Below are positions 9,161 to 18,602 of a DNA stretch of 64,000 nt, in pieces. Below the pieces are notes generated by a model. The model did no database searches, was not told the origin of the DNA, and saw only the letters and a program-made list of their open reading frames with translations. This DNA is from G963665815 sp942492065 (GTDB taxonomy: Bacteria; Cloacimonadota; Cloacimonadia; Cloacimonadales; JAIOQZ01), in the NCBI GenBank assembly GCA_942492065.1, contig CALODV010000020.1, forward strand, positions 248,001 through 312,000, in the 5' to 3' direction. A program made the translations under genes and the position numbers. Positions within the stretch are counted from its first letter, which is position 1. Each line of letters starts with the position of its first letter.

Positions 9161-9478
9161 CTATTTATCTAGTATTTTTATAGATTGAACAAAATCAATG
9201 TTCACAAGATCTTTTTTGTTTTTAACCTTTACTTCCATCCAGTTATCGACAACTCTTATAACTTCTGCTTTGTTATAAACGGTCCCGAATGAACCGGTAG
9301 AAATCGTGCAAATCTTACCTATGCAGTTCTTTACTAATTCATTACTCATTTTAATAACTCCTTTCTTTTTTTTCCTGAGATAAAATAGAAATTTCAATCT
9401 ATTTCTTTGCGCTGGTATCAATACAAAGAAAATAATAATTATCGGCATATATATGGCAATAAAGGTAGCTGAATTCAT
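9161..9478 (-). CDS. Small membrane protein with a possible internal start
   Basis: A 105-residue frame. Residues 4-21 (ATFIAIYMPIIIIFFVLI) form one membrane helix, followed by a basic stretch with RKKKK and a small beta-rich domain ending in VNIDFVQSIKILDK. The first ATG at 9478 has CAGGAG 8 nt upstream. A second in-frame ATG at 9349 (residue 44) has its own AAAGGAG 9 nt upstream and would give a 62-residue soluble protein consisting of the C-terminal domain alone. Either or both may be used. The layout (one helix plus a small basic/beta domain) recalls YajC, but no family was identified. Confidence 0.55.
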   Translation of the reverse strand: MNSATFIAIYMPIIIIFFVLIPAQRNRLKFLFYLRKKKKGVIKMSNELVKNCIGKICTISTGSFGTVYNKAEVIRVVDNWMEVKVKNKKDLVNIDFVQSIKILDK

Positions 9479-9615
9479 AATATACTCCTGACAAAATCTT
9501 TATCATCGGTTGTAAATAGTCAAGCTTGTTTTGTTTCTCGGAGTGTAAATCATTTCTTGGCAATTACTGCGATCTGACTAATTTATTTTAATAATACCAG
9601 ATTAAGGAATTTGAT

Positions 9616-10386
9616 ATGCTGAAGAAGTTTATTTACCTTGTCCTGCTCATGTACTCAGTAATGTGCTTTTCAGAAACAATAACTCTTGCTGCAGTCAACT
9701 GGGAACCATTCACAGCTGAACACCTACCTTATGGTGGATTAATGGGAGAAATAGCCCACACGGCTTTTGCAGAAACCGGGTACGAACTGGAAATTGTTTT
9801 CGTTCCATGGAACAGAGCAATGGAACTGGCTAAGAGTGGTCAATTTGATGGGCTGATTGGTATCTACTATACTGAGGAAAGAGAACAATTCTTCGATTTC
9901 AGCAATCAGATCTGCAGTGCTGACATCTGTTTTTTCGCTCTATCTGATAATGAAAAAATCAAATTTGATAAATACTCAAATCTGAATGACCTGGATCAAT
10001 TCACAATTGGTATCATAAATGGGTTTTCATATGGTAATAAATTTGATAACAAACCGTTCAGTAATCTTGAAATTTCAAACAATATGAAAATTAATGTATT
10101 GAAATTTATTGATCAGAGGATAGATTTATTGGTTGAATCAAGAGAAAACTTCTACTACTTTATGCATTTAAATTACCCTGATGACACAAAGAAAATCAGG
10201 GAGTTAAGACCGATTCTGATAAGCAACCCGGCATTTCTTGCAATATCCAGAAAGAAACCAAATCATCAGAAAATTATTGCTGAGTTCAACAGAGAACTTC
10301 AAAAAATGATTGAGAACGGTAAATATCAGGCAATACTGAACAAAACCAATGAGTATATAACAAATCCGAGTAAATACGTTAATTGA
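9616..10386 (+). CDS. Periplasmic solute-binding protein, family 3-like
   Basis: A 256-residue exported protein with signal peptide MLKKFIYLVLLMYSVMCFS, cleaved before about residue 21. The mature start ITLAAVNWEPFTAEHLPYGGLMGEI and the later VPWNRAMELAKSGQFDGLIGIYYTEER are typical of the family 3 extracellular solute-binding fold used by amino-acid ABC transporters and by sensor kinases. No permease or ATPase gene is adjacent, so it may be an orphan receptor or serve a distant transporter. The ATG has AAGGAA 7 nt upstream. The ligand cannot be predicted. Confidence 0.85.
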   Translation: MLKKFIYLVLLMYSVMCFSETITLAAVNWEPFTAEHLPYGGLMGEIAHTAFAETGYELEIVFVPWNRAMELAKSGQFDGLIGIYYTEEREQFFDFSNQICSADICFFALSDNEKIKFDKYSNLNDLDQFTIGIINGFSYGNKFDNKPFSNLEISNNMKINVLKFIDQRIDLLVESRENFYYFMHLNYPDDTKKIRELRPILISNPAFLAISRKKPNHQKIIAEFNRELQKMIENGKYQAILNKTNEYITNPSKYVN

Positions 10387-10401
10387 ACATTAACACAATG
10401 A

Positions 10402-10427
10402 AAGCCTGCTGAATGCTCAACAGGCTT
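10402..10427. terminator. Hairpin between convergent genes
   Basis: AAGCCTGCTGA (10402-10412) pairs with TCAACAGGCTT (10417-10427) with one mismatch and a 4-nt loop. There is no long T tract on either side, although the minus strand continues TTTCATT. It lies between the convergent binding-protein and efflux-adaptor genes and shares its core with other hairpins in the window. Confidence 0.5.
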
Positions 10428-10516
10428 AGCATCATGAAGGCAAATACATTTATAACTGAATCCTCAGTTACCCATTGAAATGTACTTGTATTCTTTTTCG
10501 GGTCGGAGTAATTTAA

Positions 10517-11560
10517 TTATGAGTTATTATTTATTACATTTACTTTAGATTCATTAGAAAGCTTAGTCATACCATCAACAACAAGTTTGTCATTTTCATG
10601 GAGACCGGAAATAATTTCAACATCCTGACCAACTTCGATTCCAGTCTCTACTTCACGCATTTTGACTGTATCTCCCTTAAGGATGAATACGTATTTTTTA
10701 CCTTTCTTCTCAATAATATTAAACTTATTGATTACAAAGATATCATCATGTGAGATAGTCTTTACTTTCACCTTCACAAAAGCACCTGGTTTCAGAACAT
10801 CGAGTGAATTGTCAACGACAACCTCAACCTGAAAACCCCTTGTAGCAGGGTCTGCAGAAATTGATACATCACTTACTACCGCTTCTACCTGAGTATCAGG
10901 AACAGCATCCCATTCTATGGTTGCTTTCTGTCCCTTTTTAAATTTGAAGTAATCTGTTTCATCAATATTAATTGTTATTTTGAGCCGTTTTGTTGCCACA
11001 ATTTCACATATGGTGTCACCGGGGTTTACCTTATCTCCCTTATCTACAGGAACACAGGTAACTGTTCCGGAAATCGGAGCTTCAACTTTCACCATTTGAG
11101 ATACAGAATTAAGATTCTCTTTAGCTACTTTATACTGTGTTTCCACATTATCAAGATCCTGCTGAGATATTCCGCCAGCTTCAAATACTTTTTTCATTCT
11201 GTTGTAAGATTTTTCAGCCATTTCAAAGGCCAGTTTTGTCTGTCTGTATTGAGCAGAAGGACTATCTGTCTCAAATTCTGCGATAATGTCACCTTTTTTT
11301 ACTTTATCACCAACTTTAACACTGATTTTTGCAATATTATCACTTAAAAGCCCGTTTACTTTCGTGTGTACTTCACCCTCAAGAGTTCCGTCATATTCCG
11401 TGTACTGATTCAAACTTCTTTTACTTACCGATTCAACCCTGACAGGGATTCCCTTGGCTTTCTGATAGTCTGCAACAGACTTTGATTTAATCTTTTCCTT
11501 TGAACATCCAGCCAGCAGGATAAATGCAGATATTAGTATTACAATGTATTTCTTTTTCAT
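10517..11560 (-). CDS. RND efflux periplasmic adaptor (membrane fusion protein)
   Basis: A 347-residue lipoprotein with lipobox LLAGC and acylated Cys near residue 19. It follows the MexA/AcrA plan: a barrel-sandwich hybrid split by a helical hairpin (about 95-155, with KLAFEMAEKSYNRMKKVFEAGGISQQDLDNVET), the returning half lipoyl domain (VEAPISGTVTCVPVDKGDKVNPGDTI), a beta barrel, and a membrane-proximal domain. It links the inner-membrane pump to the TolC-like channel. It is the last gene of the operon, 10 bp after the tolC-like gene, with AAAGGAG before the ATG. The substrate is unknown. Confidence 0.92.
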   Translation of the reverse strand: MKKKYIVILISAFILLAGCSKEKIKSKSVADYQKAKGIPVRVESVSKRSLNQYTEYDGTLEGEVHTKVNGLLSDNIAKISVKVGDKVKKGDIIAEFETDSPSAQYRQTKLAFEMAEKSYNRMKKVFEAGGISQQDLDNVETQYKVAKENLNSVSQMVKVEAPISGTVTCVPVDKGDKVNPGDTICEIVATKRLKITINIDETDYFKFKKGQKATIEWDAVPDTQVEAVVSDVSISADPATRGFQVEVVVDNSLDVLKPGAFVKVKVKTISHDDIFVINKFNIIEKKGKKYVFILKGDTVKMREVETGIEVGQDVEIISGLHENDKLVVDGMTKLSNESKVNVINNNS

Positions 11561-11570
11561 TTCAGCTCCT

Positions 11571-12875
11571 TTATTTATAATCTCCGATTGAGAGTTTAAA
11601 CATTAATGATGAATTTATAAAATTATGAATTGCAGATAATTCCTGAAGCTTTGCCTGCTCTAAATTAGACTGAGCATCAACAACTTCTATTTGAGTTCCA
11701 ACTCCATTAACATACCTTACATTGGCGATATCTAAAGCTTTGTCAGCTTCTTCTACACTCTGTTTGTGCAGCTCTATTTCTCTGGCATACCGGATCATAC
11801 TTTTATGATTAGATTCAGCTTCAAGCTCAATAAGCCTCTTAGTCTGAATCAACTGCAGTTTAGCTTTTTTTATACTGACATCAGCCTGTTTAACCTTTGC
11901 AAGAGTCCCGCCACCATTGAATATAGGAACTTGCAGATTCAAACCTACATTGATATTCTTATAGCTGAAGTCATTTTCTAAGACTTTGTCATAATAATCG
12001 TTTGTACCTTGAATTGAGTACACTCCGACAGCAGATAAGGTTGGCAGAAAATCTCCCTGCACAATCCTCTTGTTATTTTTGTACATCTCATTCTGGAGCT
12101 CAAGTATTTTCAGTTCCAGTCTCTGCTCCAGAGCTTTCTTTTTATAGTCTTGAATATCAAGCAGTGATTTATAAGCTTCATCATTAATTGATCCGGCAAA
12201 TTCTACATCTACATCAAAATCTATCACAAGGTCAGATTTGAGTTTATCTTCTGCCAGTTTAAGCTGATTCTCATATTGTACAAGCTGTGGTTCAACTTCT
12301 TTTACTCTGACTCTCGCTTTAACTATATCATACTCTGAGATTAATCCCTGACTAAACATGATTTCCAGATTTGCCAGATTTTCATCTGCATCCTGTTTTA
12401 CCAGATGAATAACTTCCAGAGCTTTTCTCGCAAGCAGAACGTTATAGAAACTCTGTTTGATCTCAAGCTTCTTTTTTTCCTGTTCCAACTGGAAGGTTTT
12501 CTTTGTTAAATCTTTATATATTGATGCAATCTTAATTCCGGTTCCAACTTTTCCACCAACCCAGATAGGCTGAGCAAGAGTAATTTCTCCCTGCAAACTG
12601 TAATCCTCAGACTGATCTATAAATTCATTGGTACTATCCAGTTTTTTTACACCTGTAAAAGAGGCATCAATCTTTGGAAGAGCATTAGAGAATGCTTCCC
12701 AATACTGATGATTAGCATTCTTTAAATCCTGATCTGCCATCAGAATATCTTCATTATTCTTTAAAGCTATTTTCACTGCCTTGTCTATACTGATAATCTC
12801 GGAAGCACTGATTACCACAGGAATAACTACCAATGCAACTAACATCAGTATGAAAGTAAAAACTTTGTTGAACAT
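11571..12875 (-). CDS. TolC-family outer membrane efflux protein
   Basis: A 434-residue protein with signal peptide MFNKVFTFILMLVALVVIPVVISA. The mature part shows the two structural repeats of TolC: ISIDKAVKIALKNNEDILMADQDLKNANHQYWEAF near the start and repeated long amphipathic helices, with VEVVDAQSNLEQAKLQELSAI-type sequence near the C-terminus. It forms the outer-membrane channel and periplasmic tunnel for the RND pump encoded upstream. Its ATG overlaps the stop of the QueD-like gene by 1 nt (TAATG), and GAGGAGG lies just upstream. Confidence 0.93.
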   Translation of the reverse strand: MFNKVFTFILMLVALVVIPVVISASEIISIDKAVKIALKNNEDILMADQDLKNANHQYWEAFSNALPKIDASFTGVKKLDSTNEFIDQSEDYSLQGEITLAQPIWVGGKVGTGIKIASIYKDLTKKTFQLEQEKKKLEIKQSFYNVLLARKALEVIHLVKQDADENLANLEIMFSQGLISEYDIVKARVRVKEVEPQLVQYENQLKLAEDKLKSDLVIDFDVDVEFAGSINDEAYKSLLDIQDYKKKALEQRLELKILELQNEMYKNNKRIVQGDFLPTLSAVGVYSIQGTNDYYDKVLENDFSYKNINVGLNLQVPIFNGGGTLAKVKQADVSIKKAKLQLIQTKRLIELEAESNHKSMIRYAREIELHKQSVEEADKALDIANVRYVNGVGTQIEVVDAQSNLEQAKLQELSAIHNFINSSLMFKLSIGDYK

Positions 12876-13252
12876 TATTTTTCCTCCTCGTAATAACAGA
12901 TTACTCTGCTGTCAGTTACTCGAAGTTCAATTCTTCTTAGTGTGTTGTTTTCGGTGTTTATATGTGATTTCAAGTAATCATAAATAACTTTTGCTGTTGT
13001 TTCAGCAGTAGGATCAAGCTCTGCAAACTCAGGTAATTCATTCAGATATTTCTTATCAAAATGTTTTATAAGTGATTTCAGTTTGTCATGCATATCGTTG
13101 AATGGCACGGATACTCCATACTCATCAACATTCTTGAATGTAATGTATACCCTGACAAACCATAAATGTGTATGAAGTTTGCTTTCATATTCAGCATTCA
13201 GAGTCACCTTATGTGATGCATTAAATTCCAGTGTTTCTATAAGTTCATACAT
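12875..13252 (-). CDS. QueD/PTPS-family protein lacking active-site residues
   Basis: A 125-residue member of the 6-pyruvoyl-tetrahydropterin synthase / 6-carboxytetrahydropterin synthase fold. The start at 13252 (MYELIETLEF) is chosen because an earlier Met would run into the end of the pump gene. The three zinc-binding histidines are present (His14 in FNASH; His27 and His29 in LHTHLW), as is the PTAET segment. The catalytic Cys, four residues before the HxH, is replaced by Glu23, with no other Cys nearby; the usual DH of the triad reads FDKKYLN, and the late Glu is Asp. Normal synthase activity is therefore doubtful. It lies between the RND pump gene (4-bp gap) and the tolC-like gene (1-nt overlap), an unusual place for a queuosine or folate gene. 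Confidence 0.8.
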   Translation of the reverse strand: MYELIETLEFNASHKVTLNAEYESKLHTHLWFVRVYITFKNVDEYGVSVPFNDMHDKLKSLIKHFDKKYLNELPEFAELDPTAETTAKVIYDYLKSHINTENNTLRRIELRVTDSRVICYYEEEK

Positions 13253-13256
13253 GTTT

Positions 13257-16200
13257 CTATCCTTCAGTGTTATCTTTATTCTTTCTGGAGAACTGCACAT
13301 AGAATGCAGGGATTACGTACAAGGTTAATATAGCCGACATTAACAGACCTGACATTGATACCACACCAACTCCCTGACGCATTTCCGCACCGGAACCGAG
13401 TCCCAGAGCAAGGGGCATCATACCAAGAACGGCTGCCAGTGTTGCCATAATAATTGGTTTAAGTTTAAGGTGACTTGCTTCCAGTATCGCTTTGCTCACA
13501 GATGTACCTGTTCTGTGGAGCTGATTAGCATAGTCAAGCATCAGAATAGCATTGTTAACCACAATACCGATGAGCATAATGATTGCCATCATAGAGAGAA
13601 CGTTCAGTCCCACACCAAAAACAACCAGACCAAGTACAACCCCAATCATTGCCAATGGCACAGTGAACATAATGAATATCCCCTGAGACCATGATTCAAG
13701 AATTGCTACAATAAGCAAAAATGTTAGGACAATTGCAAGCATAAACGCTGATTTCATTGACTCCTGAGAATCATTCTGGTGTTCAGAATCACCACCCTGT
13801 TGTATTTCATAACCATCAGGTATATCAATTTTTTCATCTACTCCAGCCTGAATATCGGACACAATTTTACCAAGTGAACGATTACCGACATCTGCAGTTA
13901 CTGAATGCTTGAGTAGTTTACTTTTCTTGTACAACATTGTAGGTGCTGTTGTGTATTCCAGTTTTGCCAGTTCAGAAAGTTTCTTAGGTCCTTTACTTGT
14001 AAGAATGACAAGATCTTTCAATCTGTTAATATCTTCTATATCTTCTTCTGCCAAACTGACGGTAATATCATATTCTTCACCGTTAACTCTATACTTTGAT
14101 GCTGAGATACCTTCTACATTTGCCCTAATTGTCATACCGATTGTATAGGCATTCAGGTTAAGATCAGAGATTTTTCTTCTGTCAGGTATGACTTTTATCT
14201 CCGGTTTTCCCGGTCGAATATCAGTATCAACATTTACCGCACCTTCAACTTGCACAGCAATATCATAAACCTGATATGTAAGATCTTTAACTACTTCAAT
14301 GTCTGCTCCAAGAACATCAAATGAGATTGCTGATTTCCCGGTATTGAATTGAGATGCCTTACTTACCTTAATGATAGCATCCGGGATATCAGAAAGATCA
14401 TTACTCAGCTTATCAACAAGTTGTTCTGTTGGAGTAATTCTATCATCTTTCATCAAGACATTCATTGATCCAAGATAAACACCCTGACTTGAGCCAAGTT
14501 TACCGATATTAACGATAATCTTTTCCACATCTTTGTTTACTTTGATTCTATTTTCAATCATTTCAAACATTTCCGAAGTTTTCTCAATATCATAATAAGG
14601 AGGAAACTCGATTGATACTTTTGCTTCTCCATTATCTGTAACAGGGAAGAATTCACGGTCAATTTTTTTACCTAACGATGCAATGACGCCAACAAGAAAT
14701 AAAATTGATAGAGCAATAATCGACAATCTTCTCTGCCATGATTTGATTATCCAACCAACTGTATTCATGTACCTGATACTAATCTTCTCGAACTTATTCT
14801 CGAACCAGATACCAAAGGCATTCATCTGTTTTATTTTTCTTTTTCGTTTTTTGTTTATTCTTTCAATATCATGTTTGTCTCTGATTATCTGCGAAGCCAG
14901 CATTGGAGTAACAGTAAAACTTACCAGAATAGAAATACCCATGATAAATACAACAGTAAGCCCGAATTCCTTGAACATCATACCGGCAATACCATCCATT
15001 GTACCAATTGGTACAAACACAACAATATTCGTGAGAGTAGATGCCAGCACTGCTACTGCAATCTCTTTTGTTCCTTTGTAAGATGCCTCAAGCTTACCCA
15101 TTCCCATATTAACATAACGGTCAATGTTTTCCAGAATCACAACTGAGTTAGTAACAAGAGTACCAACCGATACCGACATGGCCATGAGAGACATCACATT
15201 GAGAGTGAATCCGGCTGCCTTTACTGCAAGGAAAGTCGCAATCAGTACAATCGGCATAGAGAAAGCAACTACAATTGTTGATCTTACATTATGTAAAAAT
15301 ATATACAATACAAGTGCTGTAAATAGAATTCCGAGGTAAATTGCTGACATCGTATCATTTACAGAATCTTTGACAAATGTTGATGAGTCTCTGGCAATTT
15401 CCAAACTTGAACCTTCAGGAAGTGTTTCGTTTATTTTCTTTACTTCAGCAATCACTGCCTCTGCAACCGAAACCGAATTAGCCTCTTTAAGTTTCTGGAT
15501 ATCAAGATTGATTACATTGGTATTACCTTTATCCTTACCATTCAGAAGATTATGAAAACGTCCTATATCTGTTCTATCTTCTGCTCCATCAATAATTGCA
15601 GAAATTTCTTCTAATCGCCTCTCTCCCTTAGGAGTTACTATTTTCATTGTTCTCAGTTCTTCCAGGGATTCAATCTCTCCATCAAATTTTACAGTATATT
15701 CCTTACCGGATTTTTTAATTGATCCTCCCGGAACACTGAGGTTATTCTGCTGGAGAAAAGAAACTATCTGCAGTGGTGAAATGCTATATTTCTTAAGTTT
15801 TTGTGTGTTGAGAACTACTTTAATCTCACGATTCTGCCCTCCATTGATTTCAACCTGTGCCACACCTGCAATAATCGAAAGCTTATTCTTCAGATTATCT
15901 TCTACATATTGATTTGCATCAATAGGCTTCATATCCGATACAAATGACAATTGTACAACAGCATCACCCATAATGTCATATTTACCGATTACAGGATCTT
16001 CAGCATCTTCAGGGAAGTCGTTGATTATCTTATCAATTTTGTCCTTAACTTCCTGATTTGCCACATCAGGGTCTTTATCCAGATCAAACCGAATAATTAC
16101 TTGTGTGAACCCCTCCATTATATAGGATTCAACATCATCAATCCCACTGATTGTTGATACTTCATCCTCAATCTTCTGCGTAATATTTGTTTCAATTTCC

Positions 16201-16370
16201 TCTGCTCCGGCTCCGGGGTATATAACCTGTACCGTGACAATCGGCACACTGATATCCGGAGTGAAGTTAATTGGTATCGAAGTAAAAGCCATTGCACCAA
16301 GAATGACTAATACTACAATCATCACCCAGGTAGTGACCGGGCGATCGATTGCAAACTTAATAAAATCCAT
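13257..16370 (-). CDS. RND efflux pump, inner-membrane permease (AcrB/MexB type)
   Basis: A 1037-residue permease, full length for the family. The start at 16370 (MDFIKFAIDRPVTTWVM) is preferred over an upstream Met because GGGAG lies 6 nt before it. There are twelve expected membrane helices: one near the N-terminus, then a large periplasmic loop (about 35-335), a block of five helices, a second loop and a final block ending LYVIPAFYVQF. The first helix block shows the family pattern AVKAAGFTLNVMSLMAMSVSVGTLVTNSVVILEN. It should be proton-driven and export drugs, lipids or metabolites through the adaptor and TolC channel encoded downstream. The regulator gene tetR lies 87 bp upstream. Confidence 0.95.
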   Translation of the reverse strand: MDFIKFAIDRPVTTWVMIVVLVILGAMAFTSIPINFTPDISVPIVTVQVIYPGAGAEEIETNITQKIEDEVSTISGIDDVESYIMEGFTQVIIRFDLDKDPDVANQEVKDKIDKIINDFPEDAEDPVIGKYDIMGDAVVQLSFVSDMKPIDANQYVEDNLKNKLSIIAGVAQVEINGGQNREIKVVLNTQKLKKYSISPLQIVSFLQQNNLSVPGGSIKKSGKEYTVKFDGEIESLEELRTMKIVTPKGERRLEEISAIIDGAEDRTDIGRFHNLLNGKDKGNTNVINLDIQKLKEANSVSVAEAVIAEVKKINETLPEGSSLEIARDSSTFVKDSVNDTMSAIYLGILFTALVLYIFLHNVRSTIVVAFSMPIVLIATFLAVKAAGFTLNVMSLMAMSVSVGTLVTNSVVILENIDRYVNMGMGKLEASYKGTKEIAVAVLASTLTNIVVFVPIGTMDGIAGMMFKEFGLTVVFIMGISILVSFTVTPMLASQIIRDKHDIERINKKRKRKIKQMNAFGIWFENKFEKISIRYMNTVGWIIKSWQRRLSIIALSILFLVGVIASLGKKIDREFFPVTDNGEAKVSIEFPPYYDIEKTSEMFEMIENRIKVNKDVEKIIVNIGKLGSSQGVYLGSMNVLMKDDRITPTEQLVDKLSNDLSDIPDAIIKVSKASQFNTGKSAISFDVLGADIEVVKDLTYQVYDIAVQVEGAVNVDTDIRPGKPEIKVIPDRRKISDLNLNAYTIGMTIRANVEGISASKYRVNGEEYDITVSLAEEDIEDINRLKDLVILTSKGPKKLSELAKLEYTTAPTMLYKKSKLLKHSVTADVGNRSLGKIVSDIQAGVDEKIDIPDGYEIQQGGDSEHQNDSQESMKSAFMLAIVLTFLLIVAILESWSQGIFIMFTVPLAMIGVVLGLVVFGVGLNVLSMMAIIMLIGIVVNNAILMLDYANQLHRTGTSVSKAILEASHLKLKPIIMATLAAVLGMMPLALGLGSGAEMRQGVGVVSMSGLLMSAILTLYVIPAFYVQFSRKNKDNTEG

Positions 16371-16457
16371 GTCTTCTCCCATACATTCCTGCATGTATTT
16401 AAATTGACTACACAATATATCAACATGCAGTTATGATTGTTATTCTCTAAAAATTTA

Positions 16458-17090
16458 TTATACTTTTATGCTGTTAAAACCATTAAAAATCAATTCAATA
16501 AAAAAATCTACATCATACTTCAGCTCGCGTCCTGTAACACATTCACTGTGCCTGTGATCTCCGACCTTTTCCCCTATCATCGCAATGAAGTTCAAAACTG
16601 AAATAGCCAGTTGTTCTGTATCCACATCATATCTAATTTCCCCGTTTTCCTTTGCTTTGGATATTTCACAACTGATCGCTTCAACAATTTCGAATCCTGT
16701 ATTGTAGATCTCAACTAATAAGGGTTTGAGTTCCTCTACAACTTTTACAGAGAGAAAAAAACCCTTTACCAATTGGTAATACATAGCATCTTCATCAGTT
16801 AAATCACAAAACTCTCTGAAAATTTTTCTTATTTTCTCTAAAAATGAACCTTCTTTTTGCAATACATTCAAAATATGCTGATGAAAACCTTTCAACCCAT
16901 CTTTTACAAGAGTTCCATACAAATCCATTTTGTTTTCAAAGTGCCAATATATAGCTCCTCTTGTTGTCCCTGCTTCCATCGCAATTTCTGACAACTTTGT
17001 TGCTGAAAAACCCTGGCGGATAAACACTTGCATAGCGGCTTCCAAAACTTGCTTTCTTGTTTGCTCGGCATCTTCTTTTGTTCTTCTCAT
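16458..17090 (-). CDS. TetR/AcrR-family transcriptional regulator
   Basis: A 210-residue repressor. The N-terminal helix-turn-helix (about 12-58) contains TRKQVLEAAMQVFIRQGFSATKLSE and GAIYWHFENKMDLY, which match AcrR/TtgR regulators of RND pumps. The C-terminal two thirds are helical and would form the ligand pocket and dimer interface (family knowledge). It lies directly upstream of the efflux operon in the same direction, so it probably represses both itself and the pump. A palindromic candidate operator lies 17-36 bp upstream of its ATG. The start codon is preceded by AAGGATATTT. Confidence 0.92.
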   Translation of the reverse strand: MRRTKEDAEQTRKQVLEAAMQVFIRQGFSATKLSEIAMEAGTTRGAIYWHFENKMDLYGTLVKDGLKGFHQHILNVLQKEGSFLEKIRKIFREFCDLTDEDAMYYQLVKGFFLSVKVVEELKPLLVEIYNTGFEIVEAISCEISKAKENGEIRYDVDTEQLAISVLNFIAMIGEKVGDHRHSECVTGRELKYDVDFFIELIFNGFNSIKV

Positions 17091-17106
17091 AATAAATATC
17101 CTTGTT

Positions 17107-17142
17107 TACAAACAAACATGTATGTATAAGAAATGCTGTCAA
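17107..17142 (-). promoter_or_regulatory. Candidate TetR/AcrR operator overlapping a promoter
   Basis: TACAAACA (17107-17114) and TGTATGTA (17119-17126) form an inverted repeat with one mismatch and a 4-bp spacer. The half-site TACATACA is the one in the known AcrR operator. On the minus strand a TTGACA (17142-17137) lies just upstream, so the palindrome covers the spacer/-10 region of the promoter that would drive tetR and the pump genes. Confidence 0.5.
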
Positions 17143-17346
17143 GATTTTTTGTTACATTTTTAATCAGTTCTGTCCAATTGCCAAATAAAACTTGACTTAA
17201 TAGTACTTTCACTGATTTAAGAATAGATTGATATTTAATATTAATTAGAGAGCTTTGTCTAAGAGAAATAGCATTTTTTTGATGATTTCTCGTAGAAAAA
17301 CCCAAGTTTTCCAGTTGCAATACAAAGGTCTCAACAAGGAAATTAC

Positions 17347-18600
17347 ATGAAATTACTTTGGATTACAATAACACCCTCTCTGGCTGAAGAAAAGATCGGG
17401 AAGAAGCTTTTTGGTGGTCACTGGGTTAAGTCCTTAGAAAAAGAAATACATAAACATGATGATATTGAACTGCATATTTGCTTTCTTACACACTATGATA
17501 TTCCTCATTATTCAAATAAGAATACCACATACTGGCCTGTTAAACGAACTGTTACCAATAAGTTTGAAAAAGCATTTAACAGGAATAACTATAACTACAA
17601 ATCTGAGAAAAACGTACAGGAAATCGTAGATGTTATCAAACAGGTAAAACCGGATTTAATCCACTGTCATGGAACTGAAGAAGTTCAGTCGCTTGCTTTA
17701 CTGCAATGTCAAGATATACCTTATGCAATATCTATCCAGGGCAATATTACGGTGTACAATTATAAATTCTATTCAGGAATTCCCAAGGAACATATATTGA
17801 GGACCAGAAAATTGTCCGATATACTTCTCAACCGAGGATTTATCAATCAGAAGAAAATCTTTGAAGTAAAAGAAGGAAATGAGCAATCAATACTGAAGAA
17901 CTGTAAGAATATTATTGGCAGGACTCACTGGGATAGAAGAATTACCAGAGTTTTAGCCCCTGAATCTGACTACTATGAAGTTGGAGAAGTACTCAGGGAT
18001 CAGTTCCACGAAAATAAATGGATTCAACCTCAGAAAAGTCGATACACCATCTTCACTACAACTGGTGGAAATCCATATAAAGGATTCGAAGTTGTAGCAT
18101 ACGCTGTTCATCTCCTCAACAAAACAGGAGTTGATTTTGAATGGAAACTAGCCGGTGTCTCCCCAAATGATGATGTTGTAAAAGCAGCAAAATCCTACCT
18201 CGGTGATAACTACCCGAGCAAGAATCTGACTCTGCTGGGAAAACTGGGACCGGATCAGCTTGTTGAACACATGCTTAGCTCAAATATTTATTCAATGCCG
18301 TCTCACATAGAAAACAGTCCTAATAGTTTATGCGAAGCTATGCTGCTGGGAATGCCATGCATTGCAACTTTAGCCGGAGGATCAAACTCCCTCCTCACTG
18401 ATAATCATGATGGTGTGCTTATTCAGGATGGAGACCCATGGGTGCTAGCCGGTGCAGTGATGGAACTGAAATCTAATCCGGAACTTGCTGCAGAGTTAGG
18501 AGTAAATGCCCGAGAAACTGCCAGCAAAAGGCACAACAAAGATTATATTGTCAGTCAGCTCCTGGACTGTTATGATAAAATACTGGAGAAACAAAAATAA
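17347..18600 (+). CDS. Glycosyltransferase family 4
   Basis: A 417-residue GT-B enzyme. The N-terminal half begins MKLLWITITPSLAEEK with a glycine-bearing loop (LFGGHWVKSLEKEI) and contains DLIHCHGTEE. The C-terminal nucleotide-binding half has TTTGGNPYKGFEVV, the segment MPSHIENSPNSLCEAMLLGMPCIAT that carries the conserved E...E motif, and ends in a C-terminal helix. It probably adds a sugar during surface glycan synthesis. The ATG is preceded by AAGGAAATTAC. The rhodanese gene starts 2 bp after its stop. The donor sugar is unknown. Confidence 0.88.
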   Translation: MKLLWITITPSLAEEKIGKKLFGGHWVKSLEKEIHKHDDIELHICFLTHYDIPHYSNKNTTYWPVKRTVTNKFEKAFNRNNYNYKSEKNVQEIVDVIKQVKPDLIHCHGTEEVQSLALLQCQDIPYAISIQGNITVYNYKFYSGIPKEHILRTRKLSDILLNRGFINQKKIFEVKEGNEQSILKNCKNIIGRTHWDRRITRVLAPESDYYEVGEVLRDQFHENKWIQPQKSRYTIFTTTGGNPYKGFEVVAYAVHLLNKTGVDFEWKLAGVSPNDDVVKAAKSYLGDNYPSKNLTLLGKLGPDQLVEHMLSSNIYSMPSHIENSPNSLCEAMLLGMPCIATLAGGSNSLLTDNHDGVLIQDGDPWVLAGAVMELKSNPELAAELGVNARETASKRHNKDYIVSQLLDCYDKILEKQK

Positions 18601-18602
18601 TT

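Noticed and set aside
14683..15081. 132-codon plus-strand frame opposite the RND pump
   Set aside because: Overlaps conserved transporter helices on the other strand; no independent evidence.
16371..16415. Longer N-terminus for the RND pump
   Set aside because: The upstream Met lacks a ribosome binding site and adds residues absent from the family; GGGAG precedes the internal Met at 16370.
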